A DNA stretch of 64,000 bases from Isoetes taiwanensis (lineage: Eukaryota; Streptophyta; Lycopodiopsida; Isoetales; Isoetaceae). The notes under the pieces are model-generated. The model was not told where the DNA came from. It searched no databases and saw nothing but the letters and a program-made list of their open reading frames with translations. Location: NCBI GenBank assembly GCA_021234155.1, contig JAJEKV010000003.1, positions 16,290,386-16,354,385 on the forward strand, in the 5' to 3' direction. The position numbers and the translations under genes are program-made. The stretch's first letter is position 1; every line of letters begins with the position of its first letter. Below are positions 32,523 to 43,412 of the stretch, piece after piece.

Positions 32523-33650
32523 TTAATGCAAAAAGAGGGACAAACAAGCATGCTGGTCCCAGTACCTTTTTAAGTGCAAGATGTTGATAGGATTTGGTAA
32601 TAGCATTCCTGAAGCAACTTCTTGTAGCCAATAAGAGTTGGTACATGCAGATTCCAGCACCACGAAAGGCCCTTCACAAATATTATCAAATTTACCAGCT
32701 GAATCTTCTTTTGACTTATTCCACTTAAGGACAAACTCTTCCTCCTTAAGGGTACCCTGTATTTTATGTGCAGCTTTGAATGCAGCCAGATCTTTAGCCT
32801 TTTTTAACAGATTAGTGTTCTCAGCTTCCATTCTATACTGTAACAAGGCATCCATTCTTTCCTGCAAGGCATGTTCAAAAGGCAAGCATAATTTATGAGC
32901 TAACCTCAAAGAAGGCAACTCAAGTTCTACTGGCAAAACTGCTTCTATGCCATAAACCACGTTGAAAGGTGTGTGATTTGTAGCTGCTTTGATAGTGACT
33001 CTATAAGCCCAAAGTGCATCCACTATTTTGACATGCCAATCCCTCTTATTGACCTCAACTGTTTTCTGCAAAATATTTTTCAACACTTTGTTAGTAGCTT
33101 CAGCTTGTCCATTACCTTGGGGGTAGTATGAAGAACTTTTGGTATGCTTGACCTTCAAAATGCTCAACAAGTTAGCAATGACTTCATTAACAAAAGGTGT
33201 ACCCCTATTAGAATGCAACTGGAGAGGAATACCAAACCTGGCACAAACATATTCATGTAGAAACCTTGCAGTTGTGAGGGCATTAGCCTGCTTCAAGGGT
33301 ATGGCTTCTGCCCACTTGGTAAAATAATCTGTGGCCACAATGATATGTTGATGCTGACCTGCAGAAGAAGGATTAATGGGGCCAATATAATCTAGCCCCC
33401 AGATCTGAAAAGGTCCTGGAGATATGATAGGGTTCAGGGCAGCTGGTAGTAAAATTCTTTTGCTAAAAATCTGGCATTGATGGCAAGTCTTTATGATCTC
33501 ATAGCAATCCCTAAAAACAGTAGGCCAGTAATATCCCGACCTGAGAATCTTTTTTGCTGTAGTATCACCAGCAAAATGTCCTCCACAGATACCTTTATGC
33601 ATTTTCCTGATAATTAGGGCAGACTCATCTTCATCTACACATCTCAACAA
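32523..33650 (-). CDS. pol: Element E integrase
   Basis: 375 residues of integrase in one open frame. The zinc module is complete (H..H, then CHQC at 57-60 region). Core acids are Asp87 and Glu184, but the middle Asp is Asn148 (SNRG instead of SDRG), which should abolish strand transfer. The linker and GPY/F module (CEGPFVV) follow and the frame ends FLH, then TAA. A nonsense codon just upstream (33657-33659) separates it from RT. Confidence 0.88.
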   Translation of the reverse strand: MLRCVDEDESALIIRKMHKGICGGHFAGDTTAKKILRSGYYWPTVFRDCYEIIKTCHQCQIFSKRILLPAALNPIISPGPFQIWGLDYIGPINPSSAGQHQHIIVATDYFTKWAEAIPLKQANALTTARFLHEYVCARFGIPLQLHSNRGTPFVNEVIANLLSILKVKHTKSSSYYPQGNGQAEATNKVLKNILQKTVEVNKRDWHVKIVDALWAYRVTIKAATNHTPFNVVYGIEAVLPVELELPSLRLAHKLCLPFEHALQERMDALLQYRMEAENTNLLKKAKDLAAFKAAHKIQGTLKEEEFVLKWNKSKEDSAGKFDNICEGPFVVLESACTNSYWLQEVASGMLLPNPINILHLKRYWDQHACLSLFLH

Positions 33651-33659
33651 GATTCCATC

Positions 33660-35406
33660 TCAGTTGACTTTGCACAAGACATTGTCTATCAACTTGAATT
33701 GTCTGCATTTGTCCTTGAGTCTCCTTTTTTGGCTTGAAGTGAGGCTTGGAGAGATGATCCCATATTGTAAAAAGTTTCTAATAGGTTGTTGCGATCCTCC
33801 CTTAGCTTGATCTCCTTGAGTTACCTCTAAATGTGCCACTGCAAGTGAAGTGTCAGTAGTGTCCAATTCTTCATGGTCAAAAAAAATGTAAGGCAAGTAG
33901 AGGCTAGGACTTCGTATCAAATGCAACTCCTTTACAGAAACATCATAACTTTGCAACTTACAAGCCCATCTCTGGATCCTTGGCTTATTGGTTGCCTTAC
34001 CAAATAGCAAACCCATTGGGTTTTGCTTCATGTAAACTTGGACTTGACTTTTCAGAAGCAAATGTCATTGTCTATTAATAAGAAACATGAGTGCAGCAGC
34101 ACTCTTTTCCATCCTAGTATATCTTTCTTCAAGGGCAGACCATTGTTTACTTGCAAATACTATGGTGTGTTTATCCTGCAAAATGGCTAAACCTATGGCC
34201 TTTTTAGTAACAGTGATATAAACTTCAAATGGCATGTACAAATCTGGTTTCTTCAAAAGTGTGGCTTCACATATGGATAAAATGAGAAAGTCAAAAGCCT
34301 CTTGGCATTCTGAAGTCCATGTGATAGGTATATGCTTGCTTTCAGACTTAGAAAACTTGCCTACCCTTGTCAAAATATGAGCAAAATTTGGAATATACAT
34401 CCTAAGGAAACTTTTCATACCAATAAAACTCTTAACCTGCTTTAGATTCTTGGGAGGTGCTAGCTTTTTGAGGGCTTCAATCTTATCTTGAGCAACTTGA
34501 ATACTTTGGTTGGATACTTCATGTCCTAAGAGCTGTCCTTTTGATGCAAAAAAGATGCATTTCTTTGGATTTAGATTAACTCCTGAACTCCTGCATAGAG
34601 AACAAATCTTTGCAAGTAATTCCACATGATTAGTAAGATGAAAGCCTAGACAAAGATCGTCTAGGTACACCCTGAACTCTTCAGCAGACATTGATTTGAA
34701 AATAACATCCATTGCCCTTTGGAAGGTAGCTGGAGCATTCATTAAACCAAATGGCATTCTTTTCATGGCATATGTGCCCCAGGAGTGATAAATGAAGTCT
34801 TTGGCTGATCTTCCTCTTTAATGCTGATTTGGTTGAATCCTGAGAATCCATCTAAAAATGAGTACACCTCTTTACCTGCTATAGCATATAAGATTTCTTC
34901 TAAAAAAGGCAAAGGATAACAGTCCTTGATGGTGGCTTTGTTGAGATCTCGGTAATCAATGCAAATTCTTAAAGCACCACTTTTTTTCTCTACAGGCACA
35001 ATGCAAGATACCCATTCTGGATTAATGATTTCAATGATAACACCTGCATCTAGCATCTTATCCAATTCATCTTTGATTAATCCCATCAACGAAGCATTAA
35101 TTCTCCTCAATTTTTGAAAAACGGGTTTACAACTTTCCTTGATCTTAATTTCAAATTGGCATACCTCAGTTTTAATACCTGTGAGCTCAGAATAATCCCA
35201 AGCAAATACATCTTTCCTTTCTTCAAAAAATATTTGTATGCTCTCCTTATTTTGATATTCAATCAAATCTCCAACAAACAGAGTTCTAGTCTTACCATTT
35301 TTTGTGATTGCAATCTCTTCAGTGTCCTTTTCCTCTGATGCATCAATGGTTAGAATAGGACAAAGTGCTTTTACTTCACTAGCATCAAGGTCATCTTCTG
35401 GAATAG
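33660..35406 (-). pseudogene. pol: Element E RT and gRNH
   Basis: RT begins right at the LTR join with the last residues of the aRNH-RT linker. YLDD is present (about 34660). The frame is lost by one base near 34783 (CCCCAGGAGTG versus CCCCAGGGAGTG). Stops interrupt at 34062-34064 (GGA to TGA) and 33657-33659 (CGA to TGA). The gRNH is degenerate as in other copies. Otherwise it is well conserved. Confidence 0.84.
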
Positions 35407-37292
35407 TGTTGACCCTAAACCTGGCTTAAAGGTCAACCACAAGGAACCAATTCAAGTTTTCACTCAAGTTGGGGTTAGAACCTCCAGATCACTTGAGGTG
35501 ATCAGTCTATGCAAGGAAATCCCAAAAACAAGTTCAAAAAGTTCGAGTTCTATACCTTTCCCATTTCCAAAAAATAGTACCTTTGCCAAAACAAATGTGG
35601 TGTCGAGATGCAAATCGATTTTTTAAGTCAGATGCAATAGACTTGGTCAAAAAAGTGGTAGTTAACCAACAGTAAAACCTCTGACCAAGTCAGGGACTTA
35701 ATCTGTGAGTTATTCGAGCTCAAAGTGGGGTCAAATTTTGGTCAATAGAGGTCAAATGTAGAAAACAGTGATAAAAAATTGAGATTTGGAGTTGCCAATC
35801 ATTTTTTTGAGAAATTCCCAAGTAGATAGGTTGCAATGATGCTAGGGAAGAGGGGCAATCAATCAAATCTTCATTTGGATATGTAAAAGTATTTTTTGTG
35901 GCTAGATTTGGCAAAATACAGTCAAAACTGTCCAAACCCGAGAGCAATTTTTTTGAATTTGAGCTATACTTGATATTTTTGAATGATTCCAACTCCTTTG
36001 GACTGCACAGGTTCTAAGGATAGATGGCAAGTGGTCCAAAGGAATAGAAAAACACACTAGAATTTTCTGTAGACTATTTTGTAGCAAGAATTGTAGAATA
36101 ATATATCAGAGATGGATTTGACAACTTGGCAATCGATTTGAATTGATATGGAAGTAAATATATCATGATAACAGAATATAAGGATGCTTCATAGCTTTAA
36201 ATCACAGGAAAATAATCTTCTGAAGTCAATAAATAAGTTTTGAAGGTAACGTCAATCAAATCTTGTGGATCCAATTGAGGAGAGCTCAAGAACTTCAAGG
36301 ATCGTCCAGATCTTGCTCAGCAATGATCAATGTAGGATCTGAATACTTCTGGGCCTTCAAATTTTTCTCTGTCTTCGTTTCCCATGTATATAGATTTAGA
36401 TTTTAACGGTTCCGGCATCTTAGAGCTTAAATTTAGGCTTGATTGGATGCTTAGGGGCGGGAATACGGAAGTAGGTAGTTTTCAGAGTCCAAGGCTTCCA
36501 TTCCGGCGTGATTCGAGCAGTTTTCCAATTTTAGGGTTCTTCACTGTATTTTTTCCAGAATTTGCGCGATACGGTGGCCGTATTTTTGGGAGTATAAACC
36601 AGGAATATGCTGTATTTAGCCATTTAGAAATGTTAGGCCATGGTTTCAAAGGGTGCCTTATAAAATAATTAGATAGATAGATCAATTGAGGAGATGGCAA
36701 CCCTAATTTTTGAGGAATATGCTAGGCTTAGATACCATGCATTGGGATATTCCATGGGTAGCATGAATATTTAAGGCACAATGGTGGACAAAGCAAAGTG
36801 GTCATAAAATTCCAAGCTAGAAATGGGCTAGGGGTATTTATGAAGGTGTGATAAGAGTGGGAAAAGGGATATGAAATAAGGAGGCAAAAAGAATTAAGCA
36901 ATCAAGGTGTGATTTGGCAAAAAAATGAACAAGGGAAAATATAAGCATAAGGGGAATATGACTAGGGAAATGGGGGTAAGAATATGGATAAAAATGACTA
37001 GGAGGTGGAATCTAATGCCATGGGATCTTCCAAACTTTTAACTTCCAATCTTCAAAAATTGTCTTCCAAACTTCATAACCCAGAATCTTCTAGAGCATAT
37101 TCTTGACTAAGCACTTTGACCTTAAATAAAGTACCTCATGTGAGTTTTGAACCTTGAGCACATTGTTGTCTTGTAAAATGAACATCCTTTGACCTTCATA
37201 TCAATGTTGACTACCAAGTCCTCTTTTGACTTAGCCTTCCTAACTTCAACAAATAAACCATTCAATTAGTATGTTGCCCTTTGGGGGCAACA
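35407..37292 (-). repeat. LTR-1 shared by elements E and F
   Basis: 1886 bp with both termini intact. At its upstream side (right) lies the 3' UTR of F, and at its downstream side coding sequence of E with no primer site. TATA-like CTATATACA lies at 36393-36385. It is noticeably diverged from the other LTR of F. Confidence 0.9.
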
Positions 37293-38132
37293 TCTCGCCA
37301 AAACAAGAAAATGGCTGGTCCCCTCAGCCACAAGGGTCTTCAGCTTGGTACCAAGGTATCTAAGTGAGAATTATGGTAAAAAGAGAATGTAAAGTGCAAG
37401 TGCTGATGGAATGCTGATGAGTGCAAGTGCTGATGAGTGCAAGTGCTGAGAAGTGCTGAGAAGTGCTGATGAGTGCAAGTGCTGATGGAATGGGGGTGAA
37501 TATGGTGGTGTGAAAAAGTGAGTGAGTGAGAAGGAGGTGAGAATGAATGTAAACATGGTAAAGTAGTGATGGGAATGGAATGTATGAGGTGATATGGATA
37601 TGTAAATGTTTGAATCTCGCCAAAACAAGAAAATGTGTGGCTTCTTGATCCTTAAAAATGCAACTCTGCTATGATGGTAAAGCTGAATTGCAGAGTGCCT
37701 TCTTTTGGGAATGAGAACAAGAGTAAGGAGTTTAAATGGATAGCAGGACCACTTATGGCAGATGAATAAAGATGGAGAGAGGGTGCACCTGTCATGGAAA
37801 CATACAAACAAGTTAAACTTGATTCTTGCACTCTGCTATGATGGTGAAGCTGAATTTGCAGAGTGCACATTTGGGGAGATAAAAATAAAAGAGCATGGCT
37901 GAATGGAGGGCAAGACCACACTGAGACAGATGAATAAAGATGGATAAAGGGTGCTCCTGCAAATGACACTTGGCAGTTAATAAAAATCCTTGTCCTGAGA
38001 CTGTTTGATAGCTCATCCTTCATGCTGGCTAATCTGTAAACATAAACTTAATGAAGACATTAGTTCTAAATTTAAGACAAAGTGAAATCCAATCTATCTA
38101 ACATCTAAATCTAATTCTAACTTGTTTAAATT
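37293..38132 (-). other. 3' UTR of element F
   Basis: Contains the two tandem units (about 37653-37800 and 37825-37970), motif copies at 37293-37311 and 37616-37634, the hairpin at 37312-37330 and a short minisatellite at 37394-37490. Confidence 0.72.
37394..37490 (+). repeat. Minisatellite of GTGCAAGTGCTGATGA-type units
   Basis: Several imperfect units built from GTGCAAGTGCTGATGA and the shorter AAGTGCTGAG. It is absent from the matching place in the other 3' UTRs, so it expanded in this copy. Confidence 0.75.
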
Positions 38133-38680
38133 CTAGAGCATAAAAAGGGACAAGCAAATGTGCTGATCCCAGTACCTCTTCAGATGAATAGTGTTGATGG
38201 GATTTGGGAGTGACAAACCTGAAGTTAATTCCTTTAGCCAATATGAATTGGTGCCTGCAGGTTCCAACACTTCATAGGGACCCTCCCAAAGATTCTCAAA
38301 CTTACTGGCTGAATCCTCCCTTGATTTATTCCATTTCAGAACTAATTCTCCATTCTTGAAGGTCCCTTGTATTTTATGAGCAGCTTTGAAAGCAGCCAAA
38401 TCCTTGGTTTTTTTGAGCAAATTAGCATTCTCAGCTTCCATCCTATATTCTTCTAAATGCAAAAGGGCATCCAGTCTTTCCTGCAAGGCATACTCAAAAG
38501 GCAAACACAACTTATGAGCTAACCTCAGAGATGGAAGCTCAAGCTCTACTGGAAGCACAGCTTCAATGCCATAAACCAAGTTAAAAGGGGTATGAGTGGT
38601 TGCTGCTTTGATGGTGACTCTATAAGCCCATAGGGCATCCACTAATTTAACATGCCAATCCTTCTGATTATCATCCACTG
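38133..38680 (-). pseudogene. pol: Element F integrase C-terminal part
   Basis: 181 residues from DDNQKDWHVKLVDALWAYR through the GPY/F module (WEGPYEV) to the stop. The core D,D and E residues are not included. It is joined to gag at about 38681 through CAG(T)AAACAGTGG, a join that creates a TAA between the two parts. Confidence 0.85.
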
Positions 38681-38681
38681 T

Positions 38682-38813
38682 TTACTGATAAGGCAAGCTT
38701 TGAAGTAATCCACTTGCAAAATTAGGGGGAAGAGGTCTATCTCTAAAGGGTTCTGAAGTCTCCTGATCTTCCATTGGTTCCTGTTCTGCTGGAAACTTTT
38801 GTTTTGGAGCCAT
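38682..38813 (-). pseudogene. gag: Element F gag N-terminal fragment
   Basis: ATG at 38813 (MAPKQKFPAE). About 43 residues follow, to LLQSLPYQ, then the deletion join to integrase. This supports the same gag start as in A, C and J. Confidence 0.82.
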
Positions 38814-38834
38814 GAGTTCGAAAATCCAGGTAGA

Positions 38835-38853
38835 AATCTCGGTAGAACCTCCA
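38835..38853 (-). promoter_or_regulatory. Primer binding site, probably tRNA-Gln
   Basis: The minus strand reads TGGAGGTTCTACCGAGATT, three bases from the LTR. The GGTTCTA core equals the acceptor 5' strand expected of plant tRNA-Gln. Confidence 0.75.
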
Positions 38854-38856
38854 AAA

Positions 38857-40796
38857 TGTTGACCCTAAACCTGGCTTAAGGATCAACCACAAGGAACCAA
38901 CTTGAGCTTTCACTCAAATTGGGGTTAGAACCTCCAGATCACTTAAGGTGATCAATCTATGCAAGCAAATTTCAATGAAAAGTCCAAAAACTTGGAGTTT
39001 AGTACCTTTCCCATTTCCAGAAATTGACACCTTTGTCAAAACAGTTGTGGTATTGATATGCAAATCGATTTTTTGAGTCAACCACTGTAGACTTAGTCAG
39101 AAAAGATGTAGGTAATCAATGGTAAAGCTTCTGACCAAGTCAGAAAAATAGTTTATGAGTTATTCGGGCTCAAAGTGCAGTCAAAATTTGGTCAATAGCA
39201 GTCAAATCTGAAAACAGTGATCAGAGATTGGGATTTTGGAGTTGCCAGACGAGTTGTTGAGAATTTCCAAAGCAAATGTGCTTTAATGATGATAAGGAAT
39301 CTAGGCAAATGGTCAGATTGTCATCTGGATAAGCAAAAGTAATTTTTGTGACTGGATTTGGCAAGATACAGTCAAGAATAGTCAAAACAGAGTGCAAAAA
39401 TTTCTAACTCAAGTTGTGAGTGGGATTTTTTGGATTTTTCAAGACATATAGGTTCCAGATGCTTCAAGGATTGATGGCAAATGGATCAAGGGTAATCAAA
39501 AGTACTCAGGGATTTTCTGTAAAATTTTGAACAGAGGAAAAATTGTAAAGGATCATAACAGAGATAATTTCTTCAGATAGGTATCAAATTTCATTGATAG
39601 GAATGTAAATCAATCGTAATAATGTTGGATAATAATAATTCAGTACTTCAAAATCAACTTCAGGTCAATAAAAAGTTTCAATAGATAATTTCCAACCAAA
39701 TCTCTTGTGACTTGATCGGGGAGTACTCGAGACTTCCAAAATCCTTTCACCATGCTCAAAGAATGATCACAAAGAAGGTTTGTACGATTCTGGGCCTTCG
39801 AAATTTTCTCGGATCTAATTTCCCATATATATTTTCAAATTTAGTGGTTCCGGCATCTTAGGGCTTGATTTGTGGTTCATTAAGTTTAGGAGCAGCGGAA
39901 TCCAAAATAGCGGGGGTTAGGAGGGCGGTAGAATCAATTCCGGCATGATTTCAGCAATTCCTGGGATTTAGGGTTCATAACCGTATAATTCGTGAAACTC
40001 CCGCGATACGGTTCACGTATTTCCTTTGTATATGCTGGGAATATTCCTATATTTTGGGTTTTTTCGAAGTTCCTCCATGGTTTAATACTCAAGGCTCATA
40101 TTTTCTTAAGGTCTTTGCAAGCCTAGGCCATGCTATCAAGCAATTGTATTCAAATTTTAAGCTCTAGGGCCATGAAAATGATTTGAAAGAGTAGGGAACC
40201 AGTAAGGGTGTGACCATAAGTATTAGGCAAAAATGTTTGCCAAGGGGGCAACAAGGGTCCATGTGGATGGTGGAAATGGAAAATAATAAGATATGGATAT
40301 AAAAACAAGGTCTATGGTTAAGCAAAGTATGGGGTAAATGTTTATGGCAAAGAAGAAGCAAATTTGGAAGGTAATGGTGTAAAAGTGGACATATAAGAGG
40401 GATGTCATGGAAAAATTAGCAAATAATGATAACAAAATAGGTTAGGGATGTAAGAAGGGAAAAATGGCTAGGCAAAAAGCAAAGTGACAAGGATGGAACC
40501 ATATAAGGGAATCTTCCAAACTTTAACTTCCAAACTTCGAGCAATATCTTCCAAACTTCATAACCCAGGATCTTCTAGAGCATATTCTTTGACTAAGCAT
40601 TTTGACCTCAAATAAAGTACCTCATGTGAGTCTTGAACCTTGAGCACTTGTTAACTTGAAGAATGAATTCCTTTTGACCTCCACATCAATGTTGAATACC
40701 AAGATTCTTCCAAACTTTGACCTAGTCTTTTAAGATAAGTTGACCTAGTGTGAATGTATAGACCACAATTAGCATGTTGCCCTTTTGGGGGCAACA
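38857..40796 (-). repeat. LTR-1, 5' LTR of element F
   Basis: 1940 bp. The palindrome at 40775-40796 has a six-base loop. TATA-like ATATATATG lies at 39834-39824 on the minus strand. It is inserted in the 3' UTR of unit I, which resumes at 40797. Confidence 0.9.
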
Positions 40797-40965
40797 GACA
40801 CTTGGCATGTTAATAAAAATCCTTGTCCTGAAACTGTAAAATAGCTCATCCTTCATACTGGCTAACCTGCAAACATAAACTTAATGAAGGCATTAGTTCT
40901 AAATTTAAAACAGGGTGAAATCCAACCTATCTAATGCCTAACTTTAATTCTAACTTATTTAAATT
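40797..40965 (-). other. 3' UTR of unit I, truncated by element F
   Basis: Matches the UTR next to the integrase stop in F and K (ACACTTGGC and TAATAAAAATCCTTGTCC segments). Confidence 0.7.
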
Positions 40966-41505
40966 CTAGAGCATAAAAAGGGACAAGCAAATGTGCTGAT
41001 CCCAGTACCTCTTCAGGTGAATAGTGTTGATAGGATTTGGAAGTGGCATCCCTGAAGTTAATTCTTTCAACCAATAAGAATTGGTGCCTGCAGGTTCCAA
41101 CACCTCATAGGGGCCCTCCCAAAGATTTTCAAACTTACTAGCTGAATCTTCCCTTGATTTATTCCATTTCAGAACTAATTCTCCAGTCTTGAAGGTCCCT
41201 CCCTTGTATTTTATGAGCAGCTTTGAAAGCAGCCAAATCCTTGGCTTTTTTAAGCAAATTAGCATTCTCAGCTTCCATTCTATATTCTTCTAAATGCAAA
41301 AGGGTATCCAGTCTTTCCTGCAAGGCATACTCGAAAGGCAAACACAACTTATGAGCTAACCTCAGAGATGGAAGCTCAAGCTCTGCTGGAAGCACAGCTT
41401 CAATGCCATAAACTAAGTTAAAAGGGGTATGAGTGGTTGCTGCTTTGATGGTGACTCTATAAGCCCATAGGGCATCCACTAGTTTAACATGCCAATCCTT
41501 TTGTC
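40966..41505 (-). pseudogene. pol: Unit I integrase C-terminal part
   Basis: From WHVKLVDALWAYR to the stop. A few extra bases near 41200 (CCCTCCCTTG) shift the frame between linker and GPY/F module. It ends at the left edge of the inserted block 41506-44944; the missing link to the integrase core at 44945 is only about 18 bases by comparison with 50748-50780. Confidence 0.82.
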
Positions 41506-43412
41506 GCTCAAATATTAAGGCACAAAAGGAATCGAATCTGAGGAGAATGAATTATATGTGTAGATAGATTATATTCAAGTATTTCACATTCAAGTTTTAT
41601 TCTCTAACATTGATCTTACGGACATTCTTGGTATTGTGCCAGATCAATGGCTAGTAGAATTTTGAGAGAAAAAATGCATGCCAATATCAATGGTGTAGAA
41701 CGAACCTATGGTTGAAGCAAAAATAAAGAAGAAGCAAAATAAAGAAAAACCAATGGTGCCCATGAATTTGCCGCACCCAATCCTGCCATAATATTCCTGC
41801 CATAGCACCTGCCCTGTTCAAAGCCGCCATAGCTTCAACATAGTAGCCCACCGAATCCCTAACAGAGGATTTCTAACACAAACTGCAAAGCGGGATGAAA
41901 GAGCGCAGGAAAAAATAGGATAAAACACTTCAAAATCCGACATGATCCTTTCTTTTCCAAATTGAGCCTCTGAAAAATGTCAAGAGCATGGCGCCCGAAA
42001 GAGTAAGAGAGTAATTCTGTATTCACATAGCTTGGAGCTTCAAAAAAAGGGAATGCCCTCTTCCCGAGAAGGAAAAGGATCTTGTACCAAAGTAACTAGA
42101 CTACAAACGGTCAATATATTTACATAACAAACACGTCGGCTTAATCTACTGAGAAGGGCACTTAGAATACAAGAATCCAGGCTTCAAACCAGACTCAAAA
42201 GTCCCCTGGAGCCGAATCGAAAGCCCTGGCGAGCCATCCAAATCTGCAGCTGCCATAGCCAGGCTGGATTGGACCCATCGTAATAAAACGATGTGGACAT
42301 CTGCCTCCAGCCATCTGAGCCAGGCATCTAAACCATGCAGATGGGCTTTCCTCAGGCTGTTTGCCGCGCAAGTGGCCGATGAAGATCCAGAAGGCTCGTG
42401 GATTTCCATATAGGGCCTCTGGAAAATTCGCTACAAATAAGGTATAAACTACAGACGCCACCCAAAATAGAAGAAACTCATTCAACCCAATTAAGCTCCT
42501 CAAAGTTGGCTAAATATACCCTTTTCTATATAATACCATACCAAAATCTTAGACCTAACCATTCCCAAAATACCCTTTCGCAATACGAAACGAATTGGGC
42601 AAACTATATTGCACACTTTGGATCATTGGATCCTCACATAATTCCACGAATATGCCAAATGAAGGATTATGGAATTTCCACATCACACCCATGTAGAAGT
42701 CAGTGCTCCCCATACATGTATTCATATGCATACACATACGTAACAAAGAGAAATAGAAATACATGATTGATTGGACAAATTTGCATTGACATTGCAAACA
42801 TAACTCGGCTACCAAAGTACATTCTTTAGAAGACATGATACATGTACAGAACTGTAAGACATAAATGAAATTACATGTAGGAACTCGAAATTACATGTAG
42901 AAACCTGAAACCTCTGCATTCATAAAGTAGCTAGGCAGCTTCACAAAGAAGCCTCAAGAAGAAGCTTCACAAAGAACCAGCGTCTATACAACCTCTGTAC
43001 ATACAGAAACCAAACACCCAATAGCAAAAAAGAGATAAAACAGATTGACATAAGCTGCCACAGCCATGTCAGGCTTGCATGGTGCGAAAGTACAACCTCC
43101 CAAGACGCTCCCTGCAGACAAACCCCCTCCATGCAACTGGAAGAAACTTCCTCATGGATCCTTTTGCCAAAGAAAGCCCTTGAGGCCATATGCACAAAAG
43201 CCAACATGACTGCAAAACCTGCCTAGTTCTGAAGGATTCCAATTGTACAACTCCACTTCACCTCGCCCCTGTACCAGCCATATCTCCATCCATAGTGTAG
43301 CAATTGGAACCACTGCTCCACAACCGATGTATTTTCGAGGAAAATTCGTTGATGCAAGAAAAGACTTGGCGAAGTACATTCTTTAGAAGACATGGTACAT
43401 GTACAGAACTGT
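41506..43412. other. Unrecognised 1.9-kb segment inside integrase
   Basis: No resemblance to LTR-1, LTR-2 or Gag-Pol. It contains a 41-base near-perfect direct repeat (42815-42855 and 43372-43412), the second copy ending exactly at the join to RNase H sequence, and a small tandem of GAAATTACATGTAG near 42868-42892. The open frames are short and without recognisable motifs. It may be captured host DNA or part of another element. Confidence 0.6.

Larger units (their letters stand above)
31988..37292 (-). mobile_element. Element E: 5'-deleted family 1 copy
   Basis: On the minus strand LTR (37292-35407) is joined directly to the end of aRNH, then RT, gRNH, INT and a truncated 3' UTR. Primer site, gag, protease and most of aRNH are absent. 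The 3' LTR is missing: the UTR breaks off at 31988 against the LTR of element D. Confidence 0.82.
35407..40796 (-). mobile_element. Element F: internally deleted family 1 derivative
   Basis: On the minus strand LTR (40796-38857), primer site, gag N-terminus, an abrupt join to the integrase C-terminus, 3' UTR and LTR (37292-35407). Nearly all of gag, protease, RNase H, RT and the integrase core are deleted. Cis signals are kept (LTRs, primer site, UTR), the form expected of a non-autonomous element moved in trans. The outer flanks differ (AATAG on the left, GACAC on the right), so there is no target duplication; recombination with another copy is likely. Confidence 0.82.

Noticed and set aside
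42195-42503. A 102-codon minus-strand frame in the unknown segment
   Set aside because: No motif, no conserved partner in the window, and it overlaps another frame on the same strand. Not enough to call a gene.
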